A stretch of 64,000 bases of DNA. Source: Saprospiraceae bacterium (lineage in GTDB: Bacteria > Bacteroidota > Bacteroidia > Chitinophagales > Saprospiraceae). The position numbers were made by a program, and so were the translations under genes. The notes under the pieces were generated by a model. The model saw only the letters and a list, made by a program, of their open reading frames with translations, had not been told where the DNA came from and did no database searches. Location of the stretch: contig JADKAS010000003.1 in NCBI GenBank assembly GCA_016715245.1, forward strand, positions 248,001 to 312,000. Direction: 5' to 3'. Each line of letters starts with the position of its first letter. Position 1 is the stretch's first letter. Below, one piece after another: positions 46,983 to 56,249 of the stretch.

Positions 46983-49900
46983 ATGCTTCGCTATTTTTGG
47001 GTATGTATAGTTTTTATGGTTGTTGGGTGTAATAAATCGGATCAGGCCGGCAGCCAAAGGCCGGTTGAAAACTGGGTTTTTCGTTCTGTGTTGGATCTGC
47101 AGCCAAGGATCCTTACTATTGCTTTACACAATAATCTTTGGGTTGCCTATCATACCAAAACAGGAGCTATGTACAAAGCCTGGAAAGGCAATGTCATGTT
47201 TGACGGTCCTGTGTATACCACCGCACATGGCCCTCAGCCTATATCCATAGGCGATTCCTATATGGTGAATCAGCATAAAAATCCCTGGTTTGTTCTTAAT
47301 GAAAAGAGAGATACTGTAGATGTAAAGTTCAATTATCTCGGACACAGATTTGTGAAGGGTCAGGTTGAATTAATGTATTCACTTCAAAATCAACAATTCA
47401 CCAAACCCATTTTAGTTTTTGAAAAAATAGAGTATCAAGCTTCTGAAACCGGGCAGACATTATTCGAAAGAAAATACAATACTCAAAATGTTCCTGCCTC
47501 TTTTTCGGTTCTGCAAAAAATCAATATTTCAAGCATCGTTTCTGATAAACAAATTACCACGACGGGTACATGGAATATTAAAGATAAGGCAGAAAAAAAA
47601 GTTGGGAATATTTCTTTTTTAGAAGTAGATGGGGTGTTGAATCTACTTTCCAATGCGGAGACTGTATTTACAACTCAGTTTATGGAAAAACCAATGATTC
47701 CAAATCAAAATACACTTATTGAAGAAAAAGATGAATCCGAAGAACCAGGTGAAGGCCATGAAGGTTTGGTGTTGATAGGACAAAGTGATTGTAAAACCTG
47801 TCACAACAAAACATTAAAAACAATAGGTCCTTCCTATACAGATATTGCTAAAAAGTACAAAAATACACCGGAAAATATAACTTTATTATCTTCAAAAATC
47901 AAAAACGGAGGTTCCGGTGTGTGGGGAAATCAGGCGATGACACCACATCGGGATTTGTCCGATGAAGTGATGGAAAAAATGGTGAGTTATATTTTAGGAT
48001 TGCACCAGCATGAAAATACAGGAACTGACAATGTGGTAAAAACAAAAGGTATTGAACCACAGGAAAAAGTAGATGAAGGGTCAATGATTCCGGGATCTTT
48101 GGTAAAAATTTACAATTTATCCCCAACGACTCAGAATTTTAAGGATATAAAAGTAAAGGGCAAGCCTACATTTGCGGGAATTATGCCCAATTTTGACAAT
48201 GTTTCAGGTGGTGATTTTAAAGAACTTGAAAATTTCTTTTTACTTGAGGCAAAGGGATATGTCAAAGTGGATACTGCGGGCATCTACATCATTCAGATAT
48301 GGAGTGATGATGGTTCAAAGCTCTCTTTCGGAGGAAAACCGATTCTTGATAATGACGGTTTACACGGAACAGAATACAAAGAAATAACCGTTCAGTTGGC
48401 AAAAGGGTATTATCCGTTTGCACTGGATTATTTCCAGGGAGCAGGTGGTAAATTTTTGTCTTTTAACTGGAAGAGGCCCGGGCATAAAGAATACGAAGTC
48501 ATTTCACCTTTTAATATATATCATACCACTGATATGCGAGGGGACCTTCAGGGATTTTCCTTGCCGATGGCCAATGTGTCTAAAATACCGGGAGACCAGT
48601 TTCCTTTACAGGATGTACATCCTTCCTTTGATTTATTCCAGGCCAGACCGGACGATTTCCAGCCACGGGTCGGGGGTATGGATTTTCTTTCCGATGGAAG
48701 ATTGGTGGTCAGTACATGGGATGCTGATGGTGCTGTTTATATTATTGAAAATGCCCAGAGTGGCGTACCTTCGAAAATGAAAGTCAAAAAAATTGCATTT
48801 GGACTTGCAGAACCACTTGGGCTTAAGGTGGTAAATGATACCATTTATGTCATGCAAAAGCAGGAGATGACCTGTTTGGTAGATGTAAACGGAGATGATA
48901 TTATAGATGAGTACAGAACTTTATCAGACGATTGGGATGTATCTGCCAATTTTCACGAATTCGGCTTTGGTTTGACCTTCAAAGAAGGATATTTTTATGC
49001 TACCCTCGCGACCGCCATAAACCCCGGAGGTGCCAGTACGCAACCTCAGATCCAGGACAGAGGGAAGGTAGTCAAAGTGAATCAACGGACAGGAGAAACC
49101 ACTTTTATTGCTTCAGGACTGCGTACACCAAATGGAATAGGAATCGGTTACAACGGAGAGATTTTTGTGGCCGACAATGAAGGAGACTGGCTTCCGTCTT
49201 CGAAAATTCTTCATGTAAAAGAAGGTGCTTTTTTTGGCAGCAGATCTGTAGACCCGGAAGGCACAAAAGATAAAAAAGAACAACCTCCTTTGGTGTGGTT
49301 GCCACAGGATGAGATTGGCAATTCGCCAAGTACCCCGTCTTATATTAATATTGGACCTTTTAAAGGGCAGATGATTCATGGAGAAGTCACCAATGGTGGC
49401 GTGAAAAGGGTATTTGTGGAGGAAGTAAACGGAAATCTCCAGGGCTGTGTTTTCAGGTTTATTCAGGGATTGGAAGCAGGTATCAACCGGCTTTGCTGGG
49501 GCCCTGACGGATCACTTTATGTGGGGGGAATTGGTAATCCCGGAAATTGGGGACAGTCGGGCAAACTGTATTACGGATTGCAAAGACTGACCTATAATGG
49601 AAAACCTACTTTTGAAATGCTGAAAGTAGAGGCGCGAAGTAATGGGGTTGAAATTACATTTTCAGAACCACTTCATGGATTTGACGGTTGGAAAAAAGAT
49701 GATTTTGAAGTAAAACAATGGTACTATTTGCCGACTGAAAATTATGGAGGGCCTAAAATGGATCTCAAAAGACTGGAAATTGTAAGTTCCACTTTGTCAG
49801 ATGATAAGACGAAGGTATTTCTTGAATTAAAAGGAATGAAGACAAAACACGTTGTTTATATTCACTTGCTTAAAAATTTTATCAGCAAAAAAGGAAATCC

Positions 49901-50651
49901 ATTGTGGTCAACTGAAGCCTGGTACACGATGAACTCCATTCCGACAAACAAACCGGGTAAGGTGGGGAAAGTTCCTTTTATTATTGCCGATAATATTTTA
50001 ACAGAAGATGAAAAAAAAGAAGGGTGGAAACTTTTGTTTGACGGGAAAAAAATTGAACATTTCAGAAATTTCAAAAAAAATACGATAGGTGCTGATTGGA
50101 CAATAGAACAGAATGCAATACACCTCAATGCAAAACAGAATCCCAACGGTCATTGGCAAACAAAAGATGGTGGAGATATAATCACCCGGGAAGAATATGA
50201 AAATTTTGAATTTGTTTTGGATTGGAAAATCGGAAATTGCGGGAACAGCGGTATTATGTATAATGTTGTGGAAAGCGATAAATATGAATATGTCTGGCAG
50301 ACCGGACCTGAAATGCAGATACTGGACAATACATGTCATCCTGACACTAAATATCCAACCCACAGAGCCGGAGACCTTTATGACATGATAGAATGTAAAT
50401 ACCCAACCGTAAAGCCTGCCGGTCAATGGAATACCGCCAGAATAGTAAGTAATAAAGGCAAAGTTACTTTTTGGTTAAATGGACATAATGTAGTGACTTT
50501 CAGTATGTCTGATCCGGAGTGGAAACAAAGGATTGCGAAAAGTAAGTTTAAAGATATGGCTGGTTTTGGAATAGCTAAGAAAGGCTATATTTCTTTGCAG
50601 GATCATGGTGATAAAGTTTGGTTTAAAAATATTAAAATCAGGAAAATATAA
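46983..50651 (+). CDS. multidomain lipoprotein: cytochrome c, PA14, sorbosone-dehydrogenase-like propeller, DUF1080
   Basis: The 1222-residue protein starts with a lipoprotein signal (VFMVVGCNKSD, Cys near 16). A cytochrome c domain has the heme motif CKTCH (Cys270, Cys273, His274) with a likely Met ligand in QAMTPHRDLS. A PA14 carbohydrate-binding domain (about 365-520, with IQIWSDDGSKLSFGG) follows. A beta-propeller of the sorbosone-dehydrogenase/PVC type (about 545-860) has LRTPNGIGIGYNGEIFVADNEGDW. The last 210 residues are a DUF1080 (3-keto-disaccharide hydrolase) domain from WKLLFDGKK. The combination suggests oxidation and cleavage of sugars at the outer membrane with electrons passed to the heme. 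A GH13 gene follows three bases later. Confidence 0.88.
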   Translation: MLRYFWVCIVFMVVGCNKSDQAGSQRPVENWVFRSVLDLQPRILTIALHNNLWVAYHTKTGAMYKAWKGNVMFDGPVYTTAHGPQPISIGDSYMVNQHKNPWFVLNEKRDTVDVKFNYLGHRFVKGQVELMYSLQNQQFTKPILVFEKIEYQASETGQTLFERKYNTQNVPASFSVLQKINISSIVSDKQITTTGTWNIKDKAEKKVGNISFLEVDGVLNLLSNAETVFTTQFMEKPMIPNQNTLIEEKDESEEPGEGHEGLVLIGQSDCKTCHNKTLKTIGPSYTDIAKKYKNTPENITLLSSKIKNGGSGVWGNQAMTPHRDLSDEVMEKMVSYILGLHQHENTGTDNVVKTKGIEPQEKVDEGSMIPGSLVKIYNLSPTTQNFKDIKVKGKPTFAGIMPNFDNVSGGDFKELENFFLLEAKGYVKVDTAGIYIIQIWSDDGSKLSFGGKPILDNDGLHGTEYKEITVQLAKGYYPFALDYFQGAGGKFLSFNWKRPGHKEYEVISPFNIYHTTDMRGDLQGFSLPMANVSKIPGDQFPLQDVHPSFDLFQARPDDFQPRVGGMDFLSDGRLVVSTWDADGAVYIIENAQSGVPSKMKVKKIAFGLAEPLGLKVVNDTIYVMQKQEMTCLVDVNGDDIIDEYRTLSDDWDVSANFHEFGFGLTFKEGYFYATLATAINPGGASTQPQIQDRGKVVKVNQRTGETTFIASGLRTPNGIGIGYNGEIFVADNEGDWLPSSKILHVKEGAFFGSRSVDPEGTKDKKEQPPLVWLPQDEIGNSPSTPSYINIGPFKGQMIHGEVTNGGVKRVFVEEVNGNLQGCVFRFIQGLEAGINRLCWGPDGSLYVGGIGNPGNWGQSGKLYYGLQRLTYNGKPTFEMLKVEARSNGVEITFSEPLHGFDGWKKDDFEVKQWYYLPTENYGGPKMDLKRLEIVSSTLSDDKTKVFLELKGMKTKHVVYIHLLKNFISKKGNPLWSTEAWYTMNSIPTNKPGKVGKVPFIIADNILTEDEKKEGWKLLFDGKKIEHFRNFKKNTIGADWTIEQNAIHLNAKQNPNGHWQTKDGGDIITREEYENFEFVLDWKIGNCGNSGIMYNVVESDKYEYVWQTGPEMQILDNTCHPDTKYPTHRAGDLYDMIECKYPTVKPAGQWNTARIVSNKGKVTFWLNGHNVVTFSMSDPEWKQRIAKSKFKDMAGFGIAKKGYISLQDHGDKVWFKNIKIRKI

Positions 50652-50653
50652 AA

Positions 50654-52318
50654 ATGGTTAAAGGAAATAGATTTGTTTCATTACAGTATTTTTTGGGACT
50701 TGTTGGCATGGTGGCGGTAATAACCTGTACACCAAAGTTGAATTCAGTATCTGCAGGAAAGGAAAAAACGCCCTTTTTGTGGAGCAATAGCACTATTTAT
50801 TTTTTGCTGACAGACAGATTTTTCAATGCAGACGTTACCAATGATTACAAACCCGAAGTAATTCCGGCCCCTTTGCGGGGATTTCACGGCGGAGATATCA
50901 AAGGCATAACGAAAAAAATCAAAACAGGATATTTTACAAAGTTGGGCGTAGATGTGATATGGATGACCCCTTTGACAGAAAACATCAGCGGTTACGTAGA
51001 TGAAGGTACCGGAGTAAGTTTTGGTTTTCATGGATATTGGACAAAGGATTGGACTTCGATTGATAATCGTCTGGGTTCTTCATCGGATATACGGGAAATG
51101 GTAAAAACGGCGCATGAAAATGGTATTAAGATTATGATGGACGTTGTTATAAATCATACGGGACCGGTGACCCCTCTTGACCCATTATGGCCTAAGGAAT
51201 GGGTGAGGACGACACCGAGATGTGTCTATAAAGATTATACATCGACTATTTCCTGTACTTTGGTTGATAATTTACCCGATATTCTGACAGAATCCACTTC
51301 AGAAGTCAAAGTTCCGGACCATATTCAGCAGAAATGGAAGGAAGAAGGACGATTTGAAGAGGAAATGTTTTCTCTTGATATGTTTTTTAAACGAACAGGG
51401 TATCCTAAATTGCCCTATTACTACATTATCAAATGGATAGTAGATTTAATTGAAGAATTTGGCATTGATGGATTCAGAGTTGATACGGTAAAACATGTTG
51501 AAGAATTTATCTGGAAGGCTCTAAAAAAAGAAGCGAAAATCGCTTTTGAAAGAGCAAAGAAGAAATTTCCCGCAGAATTAGACAAAGATGCTGTCTTTTA
51601 TATGTTGGGAGAAGTGTATGGCTACAATGCCAATAACGGCAAGATATACGATTTTCCCGATAAAAAGGTCGACTATTTTAGTAATGGTTTTGATGGTCTG
51701 ATCAATTTTGGATTTACCAATGACGCTCATTTGTCGTATAAAGATTTATTTGCAAAATATGCAGGTTTAAAATCCGGGTCTTTGAAAGATGTTGATGTAA
51801 TCCACTATATCAGTTCCCACGACGACGGAAATCCTTTTGATAAAAAGCGAGAAAAGATATTGGAAAGCGGCACAAAATTATTACTTACACCCGGTGTTGC
51901 CCAAATTTATTACGGTGACGAAGTGGCAAGACCACTTACAGCTCAAGCAAATGGTGATGCCGTACTCCGTACTGCTTTTGATTGGAAAAGTCTGGAAGAA
52001 AATGATAAAATGATATGTCTGGATCACTGGCAAAAACTTGGACAATTCCGTAAAAACAATCTTGCAGTCGGAGCGGGAAGCCATGTTGAAATTGCAGGTA
52101 ATATTTTTGGAAGGGTATATAAAAAAGGAAAAATAAATAATAAAGTTGTGTTTGGTATTGACCTTCCTAAAGGTGAAAAAAAGATACCTGTAGGTGGTTT
52201 ATTCAAAGAAGGAGATATTTTATACGACTATTACTCTAAAGGGAAAGTCCGGGTAGAAGAAGGCATGGTAAAGATGAATAATCCATTTTCATTGGTGTTA
52301 CTGGCAAAATCCGAATAG
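50654..52318 (+). CDS. GH13 alpha-amylase-family lipoprotein
   Basis: The 554-residue protein carries a lipoprotein signal (VAVITCTPK, Cys near 25) and a GH13 (beta/alpha)8 barrel. Conserved regions are DVVINHTGP (region I), GFRVDTVKHVEEF with the Asp nucleophile near residue 277 (region II), MLGEVYG with the acid/base Glu near 319 (region III), and ISSHDDGNP with the third Asp (region IV, His-Asp kept). A small C-terminal beta domain follows. It should cleave alpha-1,4-glucans or related glycans at the cell surface or in the periplasm. It starts three bases after the cytochrome/DUF1080 gene, so the pair is one transcript for sugar use. Confidence 0.9.
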   Translation: MVKGNRFVSLQYFLGLVGMVAVITCTPKLNSVSAGKEKTPFLWSNSTIYFLLTDRFFNADVTNDYKPEVIPAPLRGFHGGDIKGITKKIKTGYFTKLGVDVIWMTPLTENISGYVDEGTGVSFGFHGYWTKDWTSIDNRLGSSSDIREMVKTAHENGIKIMMDVVINHTGPVTPLDPLWPKEWVRTTPRCVYKDYTSTISCTLVDNLPDILTESTSEVKVPDHIQQKWKEEGRFEEEMFSLDMFFKRTGYPKLPYYYIIKWIVDLIEEFGIDGFRVDTVKHVEEFIWKALKKEAKIAFERAKKKFPAELDKDAVFYMLGEVYGYNANNGKIYDFPDKKVDYFSNGFDGLINFGFTNDAHLSYKDLFAKYAGLKSGSLKDVDVIHYISSHDDGNPFDKKREKILESGTKLLLTPGVAQIYYGDEVARPLTAQANGDAVLRTAFDWKSLEENDKMICLDHWQKLGQFRKNNLAVGAGSHVEIAGNIFGRVYKKGKINNKVVFGIDLPKGEKKIPVGGLFKEGDILYDYYSKGKVRVEEGMVKMNNPFSLVLLAKSE

Positions 52319-52342
52319 TTGAAAATGGTAACTCTTAGCTAT

Positions 52343-52357
52343 AACCCCTTAGGGGTT
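52343..52357. repeat. short perfect hairpin after the GH13 gene
   Basis: AACCCC (52343-52348) and GGGGTT (52352-52357) are complementary with a three-base loop. It lies 25 bases after the GH13 stop but lacks a T tract, so it may stabilise the mRNA 3' end rather than act as an intrinsic terminator. Confidence 0.4.
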
Positions 52358-52532
52358 CAATATTGGTAAACACGTATGTAAATCATGGGTAATTATGGAA
52401 AATTAAGCAGATGTTGGCGCTTATTTTGCCTGCAAGATGCATAAATCTTGACAAAATCTTTCTAGAAATGTATTTAGCTGAATAGGTATTAAAAAATAAC
52501 TGACCGGGGTTGTTTAGCTGGTTTTTCCTTTC

Positions 52533-55328
52533 TTATTCCAGTATGGTTAAATTTTCTATTCTTTTTTCCTGACCTTTTGGCAAATTTATAGTCAAAACGA
52601 TGATATAAACACCGGTCTGAAGGGAAGAAGAAGACAGATTCCATCCGTTTTGTTCGTCATTGGCCATGAGACGGTTAGCATAATAATCCAGATTACCCCA
52701 CCGGTTATACACTTCAATGTCGTATGAAATAATGTTTTCACCGTAAACGGTAAAGGTTGCATTGTTTGCTGAAGAACTGGATTTTCTTACCACATTCGGA
52801 ATCAATATTTCGGAATAAAAGTTTCTGATGTCAAATGAATCTATCACGCTACAACCAATGTCATTGGTCATGGTAAGAAAATATTCTCCTGAGGGTACTT
52901 TTTCAATGTCAAAAGGAGAATGATCATTTGTTTCTTTGCTGCCGCTTACAGGCCCTTCCCATTCAAAAACAAAGGAATTGCCGGACCCGGATGACATTAT
53001 CTGAAAAGAACCACTGCTGTTTTCTTTTGTTGAATTTGGAGCAATTTCGATGCCGGTGACCGATACATGATGAACAAATATATTGGTTTCGCCTTTGGCA
53101 ACACAGCTAAATGAAGGTGATGGATTGAAAAGGAGATTTATTTCACCATTAAGTCCATGTGGTGAAAAATAATAGTTGCCGTCATTTTCTTCCACACCTT
53201 TCCCTTCCCAGCTCCCGGTGTACCCATCCTGCACCTGGGGAAGTAATATTCTTTCATCTGAACTGCACACATCTTCAAATTCCTGCATTTTTACAAATAC
53301 AGGTTCTTTGACTTCAACGGTCACATTAAAGGTTGACCGGCACCCGGTATTATCGCGTATTTCTACAGAGTAGAGACCGGTTTTATTTTTTGTGACAGAT
53401 TTGATTTCTGTATTGGCCGTATTTGCAGAGAAATTATTGGGCCCTGTCCATAGATAAAGACTTCCCCCGCTTGCTTCCAATACCAAATCATTACCTTCAC
53501 ATGGAATATCCGGAGATTTGACATTGCCGATGGTAGTCAATTCAACTTCTGTTTCTTTTTCAATTGTACAGTCAGCCGTTTTAATTTTTACTTTGTACGT
53601 ACCTTCATTTAGTAAGGTCGCATTTGGAATTTTTGGACTTTTTTCCGTACTGAAAAAATTGTCTGGTCCTGTCCATTCCCAGGATAGACCATCAGAAGCA
53701 CTCAATATGATGGTTTTGCCCTCACAAACAGGGGTATTTACAGTTATATTTCCTTCACCAATGATATTGATAGCCTGAACAGATGAACCGGTACATCCAT
53801 AAGCATCAGTAACTGTCAATTGATATAATCCTGTATAATTGCTGTTAAAATTTTCTATTAAAGGATCTTTCTCCACACTGGTAAATCCTCCGGGACCTTC
53901 CCAGGAATAAAAAAAGTTTTGTGCTTCTGCTTCAAGCATTAATGTGTTGCCTTCACAAATAGGCGCATTGGTAAAAAAATTTCCGTTTACTTTATAATTG
54001 GTGGAACACCATTGAAAAAAATCTCCTTCAAAAATCAAATCCGGATTACCCAGAAAGTTATACCCGTTTACATTGGTATTGGTATTGAATACCAACTGAC
54101 AAAAATTTCTGTAACTTTCAGGAAAACAACCTTTTAATTTATTGTTTTGAAAATATATTCTTTTTAGTACAGTAATATTGGACAAAGAGGCAGGGAGATT
54201 TCCGGAAATCTGATTATTGTGAATTTGAAAATTATTTAATTTTGATAATTTCCCGATGTCAACCGGAATCTCGCCGGTAATAAAATTGTTGTCAATGAGC
54301 AGACTTTCTAGATTAACCAGATCAGAAATACTCGATGGAATGTTCCCGTCCATATTGTTGAAAGAAAGATGTAAGTTTGCCAGTGAAACAAGTGATGATA
54401 AAAAATCAGGTATGTTGCCGCTCAGTTTGTTGTTATTGAGAATGAGTTTTTTAAGATTTATGTTCGATACAATTTCTGGCGGAATGGCACCGGTCATAGA
54501 ATTATTGTTTAACCATAATTCACGCAGTTCTGTCAAAGAACCGAAATCGCCTGGAATGCCTCCTGTTAAGGCATTTTCATTCAGGTACATAAACTGCATT
54601 TTGCTCAACTTTCCCAGTTCGGGAGGAAGATTTCCGCTTATTTGGTTCGACGTGAGGGATATAACCCTAAGATTAGTCATATTGCCGATTTCACCGGGAA
54701 TCGGGCCGGACAGTTTATTGTTGGATAAGATAAGTTCATCCAATTGTTTTAATTGTCCGAAGGATGCAGGAATACTGCCTGTTATTTCATTTTGATTTAA
54801 AAGTAATTTTTTGAGATTTGCGAGATTACCTAAATTCGAAGGAAGTTTTTTGTTAAAATAATTTAAACTCAAATTTAAAATTTTTAAATTGGGTAAAGAA
54901 CCCAAAGCAGCATTTACAGGTCCGCCAAGAAGATTGCCTGATAAATTAAGAATTTCAAGATTTTGAAGTTTATTCATTTCGCGGGGCAGAGAATCTGTAT
55001 TGTTGCCTATGGTAAGTTTATTATCATTTAGATTCAGGATTTTCAGTTGCGAAAGATTAACAATAGAGTCAGTGATAGGACCTTTCAATCGATTGGAGTT
55101 CAGATTTAATTCAACAACACACCCTGCTGAATTTAAGGTGACTCCATACCAGGTATCAATGGATTGTCCAGGAATAAACCAATTATTATTTTTAGCCCAG
55201 TTTGTGCCATCTGCATTGATAAATAATTGTACAAGAGCAACGGAATCTCTCTGTCTGTCACATTGTGACAGTGCCTGTAGACTATAAATAATAATAATAA
55301 AAAAAGTGTAAGCAAAACGAAATTTCAT
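52533..55328 (-). CDS. secreted LRR protein with Ig/PKD-like repeats and T9SS type B sorting domain
   Basis: The 931-residue protein has a signal peptide (to about residue 21) and a Cys-capped N-terminal region (WAKNNNWFIPGQSIDTWYGV). About 13 plant-type leucine-rich repeats follow (about 70-400), of the form LSGPIPGEIGNMTNLRVISL. Next come several PKD/Ig-like modules with SWEGPGGFTS and WTGPNNFS phrases (about 445-820). The C-terminal about 95 residues (LIPNVVRKSS to the end, with YDIEVYNRWGNLDYY and NGWNLSSSSLQTGVYIIVL) are the gliding-motility-associated type B sorting domain. It is therefore T9SS cargo, likely a surface protein binding other proteins or glycans. A -7-like TACATTTG at 55411-55418 lies upstream. 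Confidence 0.9.
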   Translation of the reverse strand: MKFRFAYTFFIIIIYSLQALSQCDRQRDSVALVQLFINADGTNWAKNNNWFIPGQSIDTWYGVTLNSAGCVVELNLNSNRLKGPITDSIVNLSQLKILNLNDNKLTIGNNTDSLPREMNKLQNLEILNLSGNLLGGPVNAALGSLPNLKILNLSLNYFNKKLPSNLGNLANLKKLLLNQNEITGSIPASFGQLKQLDELILSNNKLSGPIPGEIGNMTNLRVISLTSNQISGNLPPELGKLSKMQFMYLNENALTGGIPGDFGSLTELRELWLNNNSMTGAIPPEIVSNINLKKLILNNNKLSGNIPDFLSSLVSLANLHLSFNNMDGNIPSSISDLVNLESLLIDNNFITGEIPVDIGKLSKLNNFQIHNNQISGNLPASLSNITVLKRIYFQNNKLKGCFPESYRNFCQLVFNTNTNVNGYNFLGNPDLIFEGDFFQWCSTNYKVNGNFFTNAPICEGNTLMLEAEAQNFFYSWEGPGGFTSVEKDPLIENFNSNYTGLYQLTVTDAYGCTGSSVQAINIIGEGNITVNTPVCEGKTIILSASDGLSWEWTGPDNFFSTEKSPKIPNATLLNEGTYKVKIKTADCTIEKETEVELTTIGNVKSPDIPCEGNDLVLEASGGSLYLWTGPNNFSANTANTEIKSVTKNKTGLYSVEIRDNTGCRSTFNVTVEVKEPVFVKMQEFEDVCSSDERILLPQVQDGYTGSWEGKGVEENDGNYYFSPHGLNGEINLLFNPSPSFSCVAKGETNIFVHHVSVTGIEIAPNSTKENSSGSFQIMSSGSGNSFVFEWEGPVSGSKETNDHSPFDIEKVPSGEYFLTMTNDIGCSVIDSFDIRNFYSEILIPNVVRKSSSSANNATFTVYGENIISYDIEVYNRWGNLDYYANRLMANDEQNGWNLSSSSLQTGVYIIVLTINLPKGQEKRIENLTILE

Positions 55329-55410
55329 AATTTATTTTTAATACCATCCAGTTTATGCATTTCAAAATGAAAGGTATATTATTTGTCTTTGTAACATTGG
55401 TTATTGAATA

Positions 55411-55418
55411 CAAATGTA
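55411..55418 (-). promoter_or_regulatory. -7 promoter element of the LRR gene
   Basis: TACATTTG on the minus strand matches TAnnTTTG and lies about 83 bases before the start codon at 55328. No -33 element at standard spacing is seen. Confidence 0.38.
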
Positions 55419-55545
55419 TTTTGTTTTGGTCTCTTTTCAGAATATTTTGCAAGAAACTTTAACGTTTTGCCTCTTTGTGACAAAATGAATTAAATCTATA
55501 CAGAATTCACAATGAGTTTGACATAAAAAAATCACAACCTGTATT

Positions 55546-56247
55546 TTATTCAGAATCTGTATTTGTGACAAATTTAAAACCAACTCTTGGAATGTTTTCA
55601 ATCCGAATATGTCCGTCTGAGGATAAAAATTTTCTTAATCTGGAAATAAAAACGTCAAGACTCCTTCCAAGAAAATAATCATCTTTTCCCCAGAGAGCAA
55701 TCAGAATTTCCCCTCTTTTGATGATTCTGTTTTTATTTTTGATAAAAAACAGCAACAATTCAATTTCTCGTCCAGTCAATTTGATAGTTTCTTTGTCATG
55801 TGTCAGTTCCATTTCATTAGGATTTAAAACAAAATGACCAATTTCCACCACAGGTTGATGTATTACCGTATCTGAAACCATCGTGGTTGCTCTTTTGATA
55901 AAAATCTGTATTTTTAATAAAAGTTCGTCTACACTGAACGGTTTGAAAATATAATCATCGGCACCCAATTGAAGTCCTTCCAGTTTGTCTTCCAACTGCG
56001 CTTTGGCAGAAACAAATATAATAGGAATGTGAGGATTTTTTTCTCTGATGGTTTTTATCATGGTAAATCCATCAACTTTGGGCAACATCACGTCCAAAAT
56101 TCCTATGTCATAATTGAATTTCAGAAAAGCAGCCAATGCTTCATCACCTTTTGAAAAATGGTGTACTTCATGACCGGCGTGTTCCAGACAGTCTTTTACC
56201 ACAAAGCTTAAATTGGTGTCGTCTTCGACATAAAATATTTTTGCCAT
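55546..56247 (-). CDS. OmpR/PhoB-family response regulator
   Basis: The 233-residue protein has a receiver domain (1-120) with Glu8/Asp9-Asp10, the phospho-acceptor Asp52 in IGILDVMLPKVDG, Ser80 and Lys102. A C-terminal winged helix (about 135-230) includes LTGREIELLLFFIKNKNRI and GRSLDVFISRLRKFL. It follows the histidine kinase gene after a two-base gap on the same strand and is clearly its partner. The pair resembles the RprX/RprY type of Bacteroides. The regulated genes are unknown; the LRR gene downstream is on the same strand, 217 bases away. Confidence 0.93.
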   Translation of the reverse strand: MAKIFYVEDDTNLSFVVKDCLEHAGHEVHHFSKGDEALAAFLKFNYDIGILDVMLPKVDGFTMIKTIREKNPHIPIIFVSAKAQLEDKLEGLQLGADDYIFKPFSVDELLLKIQIFIKRATTMVSDTVIHQPVVEIGHFVLNPNEMELTHDKETIKLTGREIELLLFFIKNKNRIIKRGEILIALWGKDDYFLGRSLDVFISRLRKFLSSDGHIRIENIPRVGFKFVTNTDSE

Positions 56248-56249
56248 CT

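Noticed and set aside
54256..54795. Open frame of 179 codons on the plus strand within the LRR gene
   Set aside because: It is the antisense of the regular leucine-rich repeats; the repeat periodicity alone keeps it open. The minus-strand LRR protein with signal peptide and sorting domain is the real gene.
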